Source: FEN-1279 sp964501535 (GTDB lineage: Bacteria; Bacteroidota; Ignavibacteria; Tepidaquicellales; Tepidaquicellaceae). From it: DNA of 64,000 nucleotides. The notes beneath the pieces were generated by a model, which did no database searches, was not told where the DNA came from, and was given only the letters and a program-made list of their open reading frames with translations. Where the stretch lies: NCBI GenBank assembly GCA_964501535.1, contig CAZCSV010000006.1, forward strand, positions 1 through 64,000. The letters are read 5' to 3'. Below, piece after piece: positions 43,644-52,301 of the stretch; position 1 is the first letter of the stretch; the number at the start of each line of letters is the position of its first letter. The translations under genes were made by a program, and so were the position numbers.

Positions 43644-44954
43644 ATGGGAAAATTTTCAAATTATAAAAGCTGTACTGAATATCTGTTTAATCTCGAACGA
43701 GTTGGAATTAAGTATGATTTGAAAAACATAAAAAGAATTCTAGATTATATATCTCATCCGGAAAAGAATTTTAAGACTATACATATAGCGGGTACTAACG
43801 GTAAGGGTTCCGTTGCATCAATAATAAATTCCGTTTTAATTGAAAGTGGATTTAAAACAGGGCTTTATACTTCACCACATATAAGAGACTTCAGGGAGAG
43901 AATACTGACTAACGGAAAGATGATAGTCCGGGATTATGTAATGAATTTTACTAACAGATTATATGATTTATTTGAAGAGATTAAGCCGAGTTTTTTCGAG
44001 GCAACTACAGCAATGGCTTTGGAATTTTTTGCAAGTCAAAAAGTTGAATATGCCGTGATAGAAGCAGGTCTTGGAGGAAGACTGGATTCAACAAACGTTC
44101 TTAAGCCGGAATTGTCTGTGATAACCGGGATTTCGATTGACCATACTGAGTATTTGGGAAATAAAATCGAGAACATAGCATTTGAAAAAGGGGGTATAGT
44201 TAAAAAAAATGTTCCGTGCGTTGGCGGTAAGATGGACAGCAAAGCACGAAGTATCATCGAAAAGATATGCCTGGAAAAAAACAGTGAATTTATTTACGCG
44301 GAAGATTTCTGGAGAACAAATCTCAAGTCGTGCAGAGAAGACGGAATGCAACTGAATGTTGTTGATATTGCAGACAGGAAAAACAAAATAAGTATGGAAA
44401 TTCCTTTAATTGGAAGATATCAGCTGCAGAATATAAAAACCGCATTTACGGCACTCGATATTACAGGGAAAAAAGATGGAATAACTTTATCAGAAAATAA
44501 AATAAAAAATGGTTTAAAAAATATTACAGTTAACTCGAGATTTTACGGGAGGTTTCAGAAAATAAGTGAAAAGCCGAAAATTATTATTGATGTTTCTCAT
44601 AATGTTCAGGGAATAAAAAACATTAAAGATAATCTGAAGTTTTTCGTATATAAAAGGCTTTATGTGATTTTCGGAATGATGAAGGATAAGGAGCATGAAA
44701 AATGTCTTAAAGAAATCGGAAAATTAAAAGCAACGTTAATTTTAACAAAACCAAAATACAAGCGGGCGGAAGAGCCGGAAATTTTATTTAAATCTGTAAA
44801 AGGAAAGGGGAACTGTTACATTACTGAAAATATTAACGAAGCATATAAAAGTGTCAGAAGGATGGCGAACAACGATGATTTAATTTTGATTACTGGGTCG
44901 TTTTTTCTTATAAGTGATTTTTTAAAATGTATCCGTTTCACCTTTAAATTTTGA
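43644..44954 (+). CDS. folC: Folylpolyglutamate synthase / dihydrofolate synthase
   Basis: A 436-aa Mur-ligase-family enzyme at the usual length. The P-loop is H-I-A-G-T-N-G-K-G-S-V-A at about 48-58. The folate-binding region includes Y-T-S-P-H-I-R-D-F-R-E-R-I, the Mg/ATP segment is E-A-G-L-G-G-R-L-D-S-T-N, and I-S-I-D-H-T-E-Y-L-G and D-V-S-H-N-V-Q-G complete it. It adds glutamate to dihydropteroate and folates. The following HAD and acpS genes run in the same direction with gaps of 22 and 4 bases, so an operon is likely. Confidence 0.92.
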   Translation: MGKFSNYKSCTEYLFNLERVGIKYDLKNIKRILDYISHPEKNFKTIHIAGTNGKGSVASIINSVLIESGFKTGLYTSPHIRDFRERILTNGKMIVRDYVMNFTNRLYDLFEEIKPSFFEATTAMALEFFASQKVEYAVIEAGLGGRLDSTNVLKPELSVITGISIDHTEYLGNKIENIAFEKGGIVKKNVPCVGGKMDSKARSIIEKICLEKNSEFIYAEDFWRTNLKSCREDGMQLNVVDIADRKNKISMEIPLIGRYQLQNIKTAFTALDITGKKDGITLSENKIKNGLKNITVNSRFYGRFQKISEKPKIIIDVSHNVQGIKNIKDNLKFFVYKRLYVIFGMMKDKEHEKCLKEIGKLKATLILTKPKYKRAEEPEILFKSVKGKGNCYITENINEAYKSVRRMANNDDLILITGSFFLISDFLKCIRFTFKF

Positions 44955-44976
44955 AATTGTATTGATAATTTAAAAT

Positions 44977-45660
44977 ATGATAAAAGCAATAATATTCGAC
45001 CTGGATAATACTCTCGTTGATTTTATGCTACTGAAAGAAAGGGCTATCGAAGCAGCGATTCATTCTATGATAGATGCAGGATTGAATTTAACGGAAGAAG
45101 AGGCAAACAGAAGAATTCACGAAGTATATAGTAAGGAAGGAATAGAATATCAGCAGGTATTTGACCAGTTATTCCTCGATTTGTACGGAAAGGTGGACCA
45201 CAAAATTGTTTCGGCGGGAATAGTTGCTTACAGGACGGCGCGTGAAGCGGCTCTGAAACCATATCCAAAAGTATTTCCTACTTTAATCGAACTGATTAAA
45301 ATGGGAATGAAACTCGCGGTCGTTTCCGATGCACCCTCAAGGGAGGCCTGGCTGAGGTTATCTTATATTAATTTCCATCATTTATTCGATGTGGTTATTA
45401 CTTTTGATGATACGTTCGAAAAAAAACCTTCCCCCGCACCGTTTAATCTTGCTTTAAGGAAACTGGATATGAAACCCGAGGAATGCCTTATGATAGGAGA
45501 TTGGGCAGAGAGGGATATGGTTGGTGCTAAGGCTGTCGGTATGAAAACCGTTTTTGCGAGGTACGGTGATACATTTAATACAGTGCGCCCGGGTTCGGAT
45601 TATGATATAAATTGCATATCAGAACTGATTGAGATAATAAAAAAGGAAAATAATAACTAA
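44977..45660 (+). CDS. HAD-superfamily hydrolase (subfamily IA)
   Basis: A 227-aa cytosolic hydrolase. Motif I is I-F-D-L-D-N-T-L-V-D (Asp8, Asp10). A helical cap at about 18-85 places it in subfamily I. Motif II is V-V-S-D-A-P-S, motif III is K-K-P-S-P-A-P-F, and motif IV is M-I-G-D-W-A-E-R-D-M-V-G-A. It resembles the CTE7/YjjG-like group that acts on small phosphorylated metabolites or nucleotides, so pyrimidine or sugar phosphate clean-up is possible. It sits between folC and acpS. Confidence 0.82.
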   Translation: MIKAIIFDLDNTLVDFMLLKERAIEAAIHSMIDAGLNLTEEEANRRIHEVYSKEGIEYQQVFDQLFLDLYGKVDHKIVSAGIVAYRTAREAALKPYPKVFPTLIELIKMGMKLAVVSDAPSREAWLRLSYINFHHLFDVVITFDDTFEKKPSPAPFNLALRKLDMKPEECLMIGDWAERDMVGAKAVGMKTVFARYGDTFNTVRPGSDYDINCISELIEIIKKENNN

Positions 45661-45664
45661 AAAT

Positions 45665-46027
45665 ATGATTAAAGGGATTGGAATTGATATTATTGATATA
45701 AAAAGGATTAAAAGAATGATTGAACAATTCGGCGACAGATTTTTCGAAAGAATTTTAACCGAGAAAGAGATTGCATATTGTAAATCATTTTCCAAACCCG
45801 ATCTGCATTTTGCGGGAAGATTCGCTGCCAAGGAAGCATATTCGAAGTCAATAGGAACGGGTATCTCGAAGAATTTCGGCTGGAGGGATATAGAAATACT
45901 AAACGACGAGAAAGGTAAACCTTATATTCAGCATAAAACAGAAAATAATTATTCGAAATTAATTTTTAACGTAAGTATATCGCATACCGATGAATACGCC
46001 TGTGCTGTAGTAGTCTGCGAAGAATAA
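45665..46027 (+). CDS. acpS: Holo-[acyl-carrier-protein] synthase
   Basis: A 120-aa enzyme of the AcpS family at standard length. It starts G-I-G-I-D-I-I-D-I-K-R-I with the Mg-binding Asp, and carries R-I-L-T-E-K-E-I-A-Y-C and F-A-A-K-E-A-Y-S-K-S-I-G-T-G with the second metal ligand Glu. V-S-I-S-H-T-D-E-Y-A completes the site. It transfers the 4'-phosphopantetheine arm from CoA to acyl carrier protein for fatty acid synthesis. It follows the HAD gene by 4 bases. Confidence 0.93.
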   Translation: MIKGIGIDIIDIKRIKRMIEQFGDRFFERILTEKEIAYCKSFSKPDLHFAGRFAAKEAYSKSIGTGISKNFGWRDIEILNDEKGKPYIQHKTENNYSKLIFNVSISHTDEYACAVVVCEE

Positions 46028-46054
46028 GTATTTATAAAAATAATTTTATCAGTT

Positions 46055-46555
46055 ATGGGACCAACAAGAGAAGAACTTGCAAATTATTTTAAGAACAACA
46101 GGAAATATTTTGATGAACTTGCCCGGCATTATAAAAGATCAGACACTGAATACTATGACAAATATATTGCACCGTTTTATAATGTGCCTTTTGCATCATC
46201 AACCGAGTATAGAAGAGGAAGACCTGTCGTTGCAGTTTTTGCCGCCGGCATAGCGGTGCTGATTGCGGGAATCGTGATGTTTTTTTTGATGAGTCAAAGC
46301 AGCATAATAGAAGATGTCGAAACAGATGAAGAAGAAATCGAAAATGAAATAGAATCGGACAATATAAACTCACCTGATTCCTCGGAAATTCTGAACGAAC
46401 TAAGCAGCTATGATAAAGGGATTATGTATCTTCAACTCGGTGAATATGACAAAGCGGAGAAATATTTGGAGCAAGTTCCGGAGAACAGCAGGTTTTATAA
46501 AGATGCGAGATTGAAATTAACAGAGACAAAAAGAAAGAAGGCAGGTCAAAAATAA
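46055..46555 (+). CDS. Single-pass membrane protein with TPR-like tail
   Basis: A 166-aa protein of unknown function. The N-terminal 52 residues are polar and Tyr-rich (H-Y-K-R-S-D-T-E-Y-Y-D-K-Y). One transmembrane helix lies at about 58-81 (V-V-A-V-F-A-A-G-I-A-V-L-I-A-G-I-V-M). A strongly acidic linker (E-D-V-E-T-D-E-E-E-I-E-N-E-I-E) follows, then a short tetratricopeptide-like unit (D-K-G-I-M-Y-L-Q-L-G-E-Y-D-K-A-E-K-Y-L-E). It follows acpS by 27 bases and probably belongs to the same transcript. It converges with relA with 2 bases between the stops. Confidence 0.65.
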   Translation: MGPTREELANYFKNNRKYFDELARHYKRSDTEYYDKYIAPFYNVPFASSTEYRRGRPVVAVFAAGIAVLIAGIVMFFLMSQSSIIEDVETDEEEIENEIESDNINSPDSSEILNELSSYDKGIMYLQLGEYDKAEKYLEQVPENSRFYKDARLKLTETKRKKAGQK

Positions 46556-46557
46556 AA

Positions 46558-48795
46558 TTATCCGTTAAATCTTTCCGCGGTAAAAATGCCTTCCTGGGAA
46601 TTAATTTTATCTATTATGGCATTCAGTTGTTTCAGATTTTCGACGGCGAGAATGAGAGTTCCTTCGAACATCGAGCCTTTTGAAAAAATATTCAGACTTT
46701 TTATGTTTACTTTAAAATTTTTCGAGATTGTTTTTGTAATTTCGTTTAAAACGCCGGGTTTATCTTCTCCGATTATTTTTATACCGCCCGTGAATTCGCC
46801 CGTTGAAGAATCTCCCCAGTTAATCTCAACAATCCTGTGCGGATCTACCAGGAATAGATTCACAATGTTTTTGCAGTTTTTGCGATGAATCTTTATCCCT
46901 TCCGTCTGTGTGATAAATCCTATTACTTCATCCCCGGGGATGGGATTGCAGCAATTTGCAAAGCCATATTTGATACCCTGCATTTCTTTTTCATCCGTCG
47001 AGTTGCCGATAAGTATACCCGTTCCGGATGACCTAGCATCTTTCACGTATTTATCGAATTCGGATAGCACTGTCGTATCGGTACTGTCCGGAGCTTCAAG
47101 TGTCAGATTCTCAATATTATCGAGTGCCTGTATTTTACTCTTATCGAGCAATATTTTCAATACGTCGTCGGCATTCTTTTCATCTCTTGCAATTTCGAAA
47201 TAGAAATCCTGCGAGCCTTTGAATTTTAATTTGTGAAGAACTTTATTGAAATCATCCTCGTCAACGTGAAGTTTGTTTTTCTTAAGTTTCTTATCGAAGA
47301 GTTCTTTTCCTTTTTGAATCAGTTCCCGTCTTTCAGTATTGAAATATTTTCTTATATCCGACTTTGCCTTATGTGTTACTACGAATTTCTCCCAGTCCAG
47401 TTTGGGCTTTGAATTTTTAGATGTTATTATTTCCACCTGGCTGCCGCTTTTCAAAGGAGTATCCAGGGTTACAATTTTTCCGTTGACTTTTGCCCCGATG
47501 CATCGCATTCCGACTTCGGTATGTATTTCGAAAGCAAAGTCCAGCGGTGTAGAGCCGTACGGAAGAATCCTCAGTTCTCCTTTAGGGGTGAAGCAATATA
47601 TCTCATCCTGATACAGATTGAGCTTAAAACTTTCTATCAGCTGACTCGAAGCTTCTTCCTCTTTGTTTGCTGTTTCAAATGTATCTCTTATTGAGCGAAC
47701 CCATTCTTCGATTTTCTTATCGTTTAATTTTACGTTTTCCTTGTATTTCCAGTGTGCGGCAATACCTTTCTCAGCAATTTCATGCATTTCCCTTGTTCTT
47801 ATCTGAACCTCGACGAGTTTGCCTTCTTTGCTCATAAGTGTTGTATGAATTGACTGGTATCCGTTTTGTTTTGGAAGGGAGATATAATTTTTAAATCTTT
47901 CGGGAATAGGTATATAAATTTGAGAGCAAATTCCGTATACAGCAAAACAATCGTATTTATTCAGGGTATCGAGAATAATTCTCACCGCAAACAAATCGTA
48001 TATCTCGTCGAATGATTTCACCCGTGTCTTTAGTTTTCGGTAAATGCTGTATATGTGTTTTGCCCTTCCGTAAATCTCGAATTTATAATTTTCATTTAAG
48101 AGAGCATCTTTGACCGGCTCGATAAATTTTTTAATGAACCTTTCCCTTTCCCTTTTCTTTTCCTTAATCTTGTTTGCAATTTCGTCATATGCTTTCCTGT
48201 CTAGATATTTGAACGATAAATCTTCGAGTTCTGATTTAACATTCGACAAGCCGAAACGGTGTGCAAGGGGGGCATAAATCTCCAGCGTTTCCTGTGCCAT
48301 CCTGTATTGGCGAGTATTCGGAAGGAATTCCAAAGTTCTTAAATTGTGAAGCCTGTCTGCAAATTTAATCAGCATTATTCGTATATCCGAAGTCATAGAG
48401 AGAAGCATTTTCTTGTATGATTCAATTTGCTTCAGTTCGTAGTTTTCAGCCAAACCTTCTATTTGGGTGGCACCGTCAATTATTTCCGCAACCTCGTTAC
48501 CGAACTCCGCCAGCAGGTCTTTTATTGTAAATTTCGTATCTTCCACCACATCGTGCAGTAATGCGGCGGCAACAGAAATATCATCGAGAGGGATTTCTTT
48601 AGCAACTATCAGAGCAACCTCATAGGGATGAGAAAAATAAGGTTCTCCCGATGCTCTTTTATCGTTTTTATGAGCTTCGAGTGCAAACCGAAAAGCATTT
48701 GTAATCAGGTTTTCATTAATTTTTTTCGTTGACAGATTTGCTCTGCACTGCTGTAAGAGTTCATCGAGTTTTTTTCTGTAGTAGTTACTTAACAT
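46558..48795 (-). CDS. Bifunctional (p)ppGpp synthetase/hydrolase (Rel/SpoT)
   Basis: A 745-aa RSH protein. The HD hydrolase domain includes F-S-H-P-Y-E-V with His56 and L-L-H-D-V-V-E-D-T with His81-Asp82, so hydrolase activity is expected. The synthetase domain at about 230-350 has V-K-S-F-D-E-I-Y-D-L-F-A-V-R and N-G-Y-Q-S-I-H-T-T, with E-V-Q-I-R-T. A TGS domain at about 395-455, a helical region, and a C-terminal ACT domain at about 670-745 complete the standard order. It makes and degrades the stringent-response alarmone at the ribosome. It lies 23 bases downstream of upp. Confidence 0.93.
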   Translation of the reverse strand: MLSNYYRKKLDELLQQCRANLSTKKINENLITNAFRFALEAHKNDKRASGEPYFSHPYEVALIVAKEIPLDDISVAAALLHDVVEDTKFTIKDLLAEFGNEVAEIIDGATQIEGLAENYELKQIESYKKMLLSMTSDIRIMLIKFADRLHNLRTLEFLPNTRQYRMAQETLEIYAPLAHRFGLSNVKSELEDLSFKYLDRKAYDEIANKIKEKKRERERFIKKFIEPVKDALLNENYKFEIYGRAKHIYSIYRKLKTRVKSFDEIYDLFAVRIILDTLNKYDCFAVYGICSQIYIPIPERFKNYISLPKQNGYQSIHTTLMSKEGKLVEVQIRTREMHEIAEKGIAAHWKYKENVKLNDKKIEEWVRSIRDTFETANKEEEASSQLIESFKLNLYQDEIYCFTPKGELRILPYGSTPLDFAFEIHTEVGMRCIGAKVNGKIVTLDTPLKSGSQVEIITSKNSKPKLDWEKFVVTHKAKSDIRKYFNTERRELIQKGKELFDKKLKKNKLHVDEDDFNKVLHKLKFKGSQDFYFEIARDEKNADDVLKILLDKSKIQALDNIENLTLEAPDSTDTTVLSEFDKYVKDARSSGTGILIGNSTDEKEMQGIKYGFANCCNPIPGDEVIGFITQTEGIKIHRKNCKNIVNLFLVDPHRIVEINWGDSSTGEFTGGIKIIGEDKPGVLNEITKTISKNFKVNIKSLNIFSKGSMFEGTLILAVENLKQLNAIIDKINSQEGIFTAERFNG

Positions 48796-48818
48796 TTTTA
48801 ATTATTGCTTCTTATAAA

Positions 48819-49463
48819 TTATGTACCAAACAGCCTGTCACCAGCGTCTCCGAGTCCGGGTAAGATATAACCCTTGTCGTTCAGTTTTTCATCCACGCTG
48901 CAAGTCATTATTTTTATATATTTTTTCTGCTTATTATTAAATCTTTTTTCTATTGCGTTTAATCCTTCGGGTGCGCACAGGAGTGAAACCAAATCTATGT
49001 CTTTTATACCCATATTCAGCAGATATTCAATGGTGAAAATCGAGCTCCCGCCTGTTGCCACCATCGGGTCGAGTATAATTACTTTTAAATTATCTTTATT
49101 TTTAAATTCAGGGAATTTGAAATAATATTTAATCGGTTTTAATGACTCTTCGTCCCTGTATAAACCCATATGGCTGACGTTAACACCGGGAAGCAGAGTT
49201 GTAAAGCCCTGCAATAATCCAAGCCCTGCTCTTAATATCGGAAGCAGAACCACTTTGTGCTTTACGGCTTTACCTTTACATTTTTTCAGGGGTGTTAAAA
49301 GAGTAATATCTTCGGTTTTCAAAGTTGCGTAAACAAAACTTGCCAATAAAAATGAAATCTTATCGAGTGATTCTTTGAATTCGTGTTTCACAGTATTTTT
49401 ATTCCTCAATACCGACAGATAATGAGAGACCAATGGGTGTTCGATTATTGTGTAGTTAATCAT
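48819..49463 (-). CDS. upp: Uracil phosphoribosyltransferase
   Basis: A 214-aa enzyme of the type I PRT fold. The family start is H-P-L-V-S-H-Y-L-S-V-L-R. P-I-L-R-A-G-L-G-L-L-Q-G, G-L-Y-R-D-E-E-S-L-K-P and the PRPP loop V-I-I-L-D-P-M-V-A-T-G-G-S are all present, and the end reads P-G-L-G-D-A-G-D-R-L-F-G-T as in Upp. It salvages uracil to UMP. It precedes relA on the reverse strand, so both may be transcribed together. Confidence 0.92.
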   Translation of the reverse strand: MINYTIIEHPLVSHYLSVLRNKNTVKHEFKESLDKISFLLASFVYATLKTEDITLLTPLKKCKGKAVKHKVVLLPILRAGLGLLQGFTTLLPGVNVSHMGLYRDEESLKPIKYYFKFPEFKNKDNLKVIILDPMVATGGSSIFTIEYLLNMGIKDIDLVSLLCAPEGLNAIEKRFNNKQKKYIKIMTCSVDEKLNDKGYILPGLGDAGDRLFGT

Positions 49464-49488
49464 AAAAGATATTATTTAATCATAACCT

Positions 49489-49531
49489 GTTCCCAAAGCA
49501 GGATTGCCCGCTGCAACCGGGCTTTAGGAAC
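49489..49531. repeat. GTTCC-arm hairpin after the lipoprotein gene
   Basis: GTTCC-c-AAAGC pairs with GCTTT-a-GGAAC, and an inner GCCCG/CGGGC stem overlaps it, giving two competing folds. No U run follows on the reverse strand, so termination is uncertain. The GTTCC arm recurs at 31436 and 60625. Confidence 0.45.
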
Positions 49532-49547
49532 AAGTATTAAGGAAATA

Positions 49548-50591
49548 TTATAATAATTCTACGCTTAGCGCAGTTGTTAAATTCTGTACGGATTTGGCAC
49601 TCTGACCTTTAGCAGAAATTTTTAAATCCAGCATAATATTTGTGCTGGTTTCTTTTTTGACTATGCATCCTTTAGTTATATTAAATACTATTGTACCTGT
49701 TCCTCCGGCTTTTGAGTCGCTTATTTTAACATTCAGACCGGTCTTGTCTTTCTGTTCCTTGCTGATAAAATCGATTCCGAGATTTGCTTCGATGTTGGCA
49801 ATGGCTTCACCGTTTGAGACCTGATATTCCTTTATCTTATAACTTAATACATTTTTTATCGGGAATACGAGTAAGCTCGATTCCACGTTGAATGACCAGC
49901 TTGAATCTCTATATACTTCACCACCGCCAAATTTCTGAAACTGGTTCTGGAGTATACTTTTCAATGATTCTGCACCCATTGATTCTTTAATTGTGGCTTT
50001 GTCCTGCGGACTTAATGTATCACCGAGAGCTTTAAAGATATTATTATGAATCTGCTCGAGTTCATATACATCATAGATTTCACCTGTAGGCGAGACTCGC
50101 ATCTTAAAATCCTGTCCTATTAAAGCGTTATACTGAATGAAATCCGGCATGGAATGAACCGAATCTTTTATGTTCGAATTGAATATCTGTGCCAGTGATG
50201 AGTCTCCGCTTGAAACTTTCGAAGTAATTGAAATGCTGTCGAATTTCATTTTATATGTTATTACTCCTGAACTGTTAACTTCAGAGACTTCTTCGGAATA
50301 ATAATATGTCATAATCTGTTCCGAAGTGATTTCTTTATCCTGGGTTGCGGGACTTTTTTCTTTGGAAACAGTTTTTGCTGACATCTTATATCTGAACTTG
50401 TCATTGACTTTTGGTGCATATTTTAAGTCCGCCTTTTCACCTTTATCGTCCTTTTTAATTAATTCACTTGTAGTCTTTTTATCGTCATCGGTTTTATTTT
50501 TATCATCCTTCTTGTCGCATGAAGCCAATGAAATTAAACCGAGAATAATAAAAAAAAACAAGAATCCACTGCTAATTTTTTTAAACATCAA
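49548..50591 (-). CDS. Lipoprotein, DUF6263-like
   Basis: A 347-aa lipoprotein. A signal with lipobox L-A-S-C (Cys25) precedes a Lys/Asp-rich linker (D-K-K-D-D-K-N-K-T-D-D-D-K-K) that keeps the domain away from the membrane. The mature domain has long beta strands with alternating K and T/S (for example Y-K-M-K-F-D-S-I-S-I-T, F-K-M-R-V-S-P-T-G-E-I-Y-D-V) and resembles the DUF6263 family. Either of the first two Met codons could be used; an AAGGAG site lies before the first. Function unknown. It may be a sensor or chaperone of the outer membrane. Confidence 0.7.
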   Translation of the reverse strand: MMFKKISSGFLFFFIILGLISLASCDKKDDKNKTDDDKKTTSELIKKDDKGEKADLKYAPKVNDKFRYKMSAKTVSKEKSPATQDKEITSEQIMTYYYSEEVSEVNSSGVITYKMKFDSISITSKVSSGDSSLAQIFNSNIKDSVHSMPDFIQYNALIGQDFKMRVSPTGEIYDVYELEQIHNNIFKALGDTLSPQDKATIKESMGAESLKSILQNQFQKFGGGEVYRDSSWSFNVESSLLVFPIKNVLSYKIKEYQVSNGEAIANIEANLGIDFISKEQKDKTGLNVKISDSKAGGTGTIVFNITKGCIVKKETSTNIMLDLKISAKGQSAKSVQNLTTALSVELL

Positions 50592-50721
50592 AAAATCTCC
50601 TTAAATTTATTTAATTTATTGAAAAATACCATTTTTAAAATCTATTTTCAATTTGAAATTAGACTCAAATTTTGGTTTGATACTTACTCTTAAAAACGAT
50701 ATTTTATGAGTCCAATTAATC

Positions 50722-50795
50722 GGGCGATTAGCTCAGTTGGTTAGAGCACTTCGTTTACACCGAAGGGGTCTGAGGTTCGAATCCTTAATCGCCCA
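50722..50795 (+). tRNA. tRNA-Val (anticodon TAC)
   Basis: A full cloverleaf is seen. The acceptor GGGCGAT pairs with ATCGCCC at 50788-50794 with discriminator A. The D arm is GCTC/GAGC. The anticodon stem CTTCG/CGAAG encloses loop TTTACAC with anticodon TAC. The T arm TGAGG-TTCGAAT-CCTTA is intact. The 3' CCA is not encoded. It stands alone between the lipoprotein and aminotransferase genes. Confidence 0.97.
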
Positions 50796-50909
50796 CACGT
50801 AATATTTTTAAATTTTACAGGTTTTTCCTTCTCTTAAGAATTATTTACCGATTTATAAGTTATTTAAAATTAAAATTAGCAATTTTACTAAAATTTAAAT
50901 ATTAATTTT

Positions 50910-52064
50910 ATGAGATATGCAAAAAGAATGAACAACCTCGGAACTGAAACAGCTTTTGAGGTACTGGCTAAGGCTAAAAAGCTCGAAGCCGAAGGTAAAC
51001 ATATTATTCACCTCGAAATCGGCGAGCCCGATTTCGATACACCGAAAAACATCGTTGATGCCGCAATCAGGTCGTTACAGGCAGGTGATACGCATTATAC
51101 CCCGTCAGCAGGGACGATGGAAGTGAGAACTGCCATTGCAAAGTATGTCAGCAAGACCCGCGGATTGAACTTTGTTCCGGATGAGGTTGTAATGGTACCC
51201 GGAGGAAAGCCGATTATGTTTTATTCAATCATAGCGCTCGTGGAAGAAGGGGACGAGGTGATTTATCCGAATCCGGGTTTTCCGATTTATGAATCAATGA
51301 TTAACTTTATGGGCGGGAAGGCTGTTCCTATTCAGCTGAAAGAAGAAAAGGAATTTGCTTTCGACCCGGGAGAACTGAGAAAACTGGTTAATGACAAGAC
51401 AAAGATGCTGATTCTAAACACTCCTCATAATCCGACTGGCGGAATTCTGACAAGAAAGGACATCGAAAAGATTGCAGAAATAATAAAAGATAAAGATATA
51501 GTAATACTGAGCGATGAAATTTACAGCCGTTTGATTTTCGAAGGCGAGCCGTTCAGCATTTCACAGGTTCCCGGATTTAAAGAGAGGACAATTATACTCG
51601 ACGGTTTTTCCAAGACCTATGCAATGACCGGCTGGAGAGCGGGTTACGGCGTGATGAATGCAGACCTTGCACAGAAAGTTGCAAAGCTGATGACAAACAG
51701 CAATTCCTGCACGAATGCTATGGTACAGAAAGCCTGCATCGAAGCCTTAGAAGGACCGCAGGACGGTGCGGATAAAATGAGAGCAGAGTTCATAGCAAGA
51801 AGAGAAATTATAGTGGAAGGTTTGAATACGATTAAAGGTTTCTCCTGCATTATGCCGCACGGTGCATTTTATGCATTCCCGAATATAACGAAGACAGGTT
51901 ATAATTCAAGAGAGTTGAATGACCATTTGCTCTATAATGGCGGAGTAGCCGCACTTTCGGGTACTGCATTCGGTAAATTCGGAGAAGGATATTTAAGATT
52001 CTCCTATGCGAACTCAAGAGAAAATATCAAGGAAGCAATAAATAGAATTAAAAACGTATTGTAA
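50910..52064 (+). CDS. PLP-dependent class I aminotransferase (aspartate aminotransferase-like)
   Basis: A 384-aa fold-type I enzyme. It begins I-H-L-E-I-G-E-P-D-F-D-T-P; the cofactor contacts are N174 in P-H-N-P-T-G-G, D202 and Y205 in L-S-D-E-I-Y-S, and the PLP lysine K235 in D-G-F-S-K-T-Y-A-M-T-G-W-R. The substrate-carboxylate Arg is in L-R-F-S-Y-A-N-S near the end. This is the Igamma branch that includes bacterial aspartate and aromatic aminotransferases; the exact substrate cannot be set from sequence. It is separated from nadB by a terminator, though both use aspartate-related metabolism. Confidence 0.88.
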   Translation: MRYAKRMNNLGTETAFEVLAKAKKLEAEGKHIIHLEIGEPDFDTPKNIVDAAIRSLQAGDTHYTPSAGTMEVRTAIAKYVSKTRGLNFVPDEVVMVPGGKPIMFYSIIALVEEGDEVIYPNPGFPIYESMINFMGGKAVPIQLKEEKEFAFDPGELRKLVNDKTKMLILNTPHNPTGGILTRKDIEKIAEIIKDKDIVILSDEIYSRLIFEGEPFSISQVPGFKERTIILDGFSKTYAMTGWRAGYGVMNADLAQKVAKLMTNSNSCTNAMVQKACIEALEGPQDGADKMRAEFIARREIIVEGLNTIKGFSCIMPHGAFYAFPNITKTGYNSRELNDHLLYNGGVAALSGTAFGKFGEGYLRFSYANSRENIKEAINRIKNVL

Positions 52065-52087
52065 GATCGTATAAAAATTAGTTGTAT

Positions 52088-52120
52088 AAAAAGCATCCCA
52101 GTTACGGGATGCTTTTTTTT
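52088..52120 (+). terminator. Terminator of the aminotransferase gene
   Basis: A perfect 12-bp stem AAAAAGCATCCC/GGGATGCTTTTT with a 6-nt loop is followed by more T. It begins 24 bases after the stop. Confidence 0.88.
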
Positions 52121-52239
52121 ATTATTTCAACTAAGCAAAAGGTTGTATCAAGTTAATTAATCTTACAATTACTACTTTATATCTCCCTTTTAATAATTCA
52201 TAAAGAATGGTAAATTTATAACAATAACGAGTTAAGTAA

Positions 52240-52259
52240 AATCCCGATTTATCGGGATT
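52240..52259. promoter_or_regulatory. 20-bp perfect palindrome upstream of nadB
   Basis: AATCCCGAT-TT-ATCGGGATT is exactly self-complementary and lies 42 bases before the nadB start. It could be a transcription-factor operator or a short hairpin, but similar CCCGA/TCGGG pairs at 23365-23378 suggest it may instead be a common intergenic repeat of this genome. Confidence 0.45.
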
Positions 52260-52301
52260 AATTTTCTGAACTTACAGTGATTTAAATTAGTTTTAAATAA
52301 T

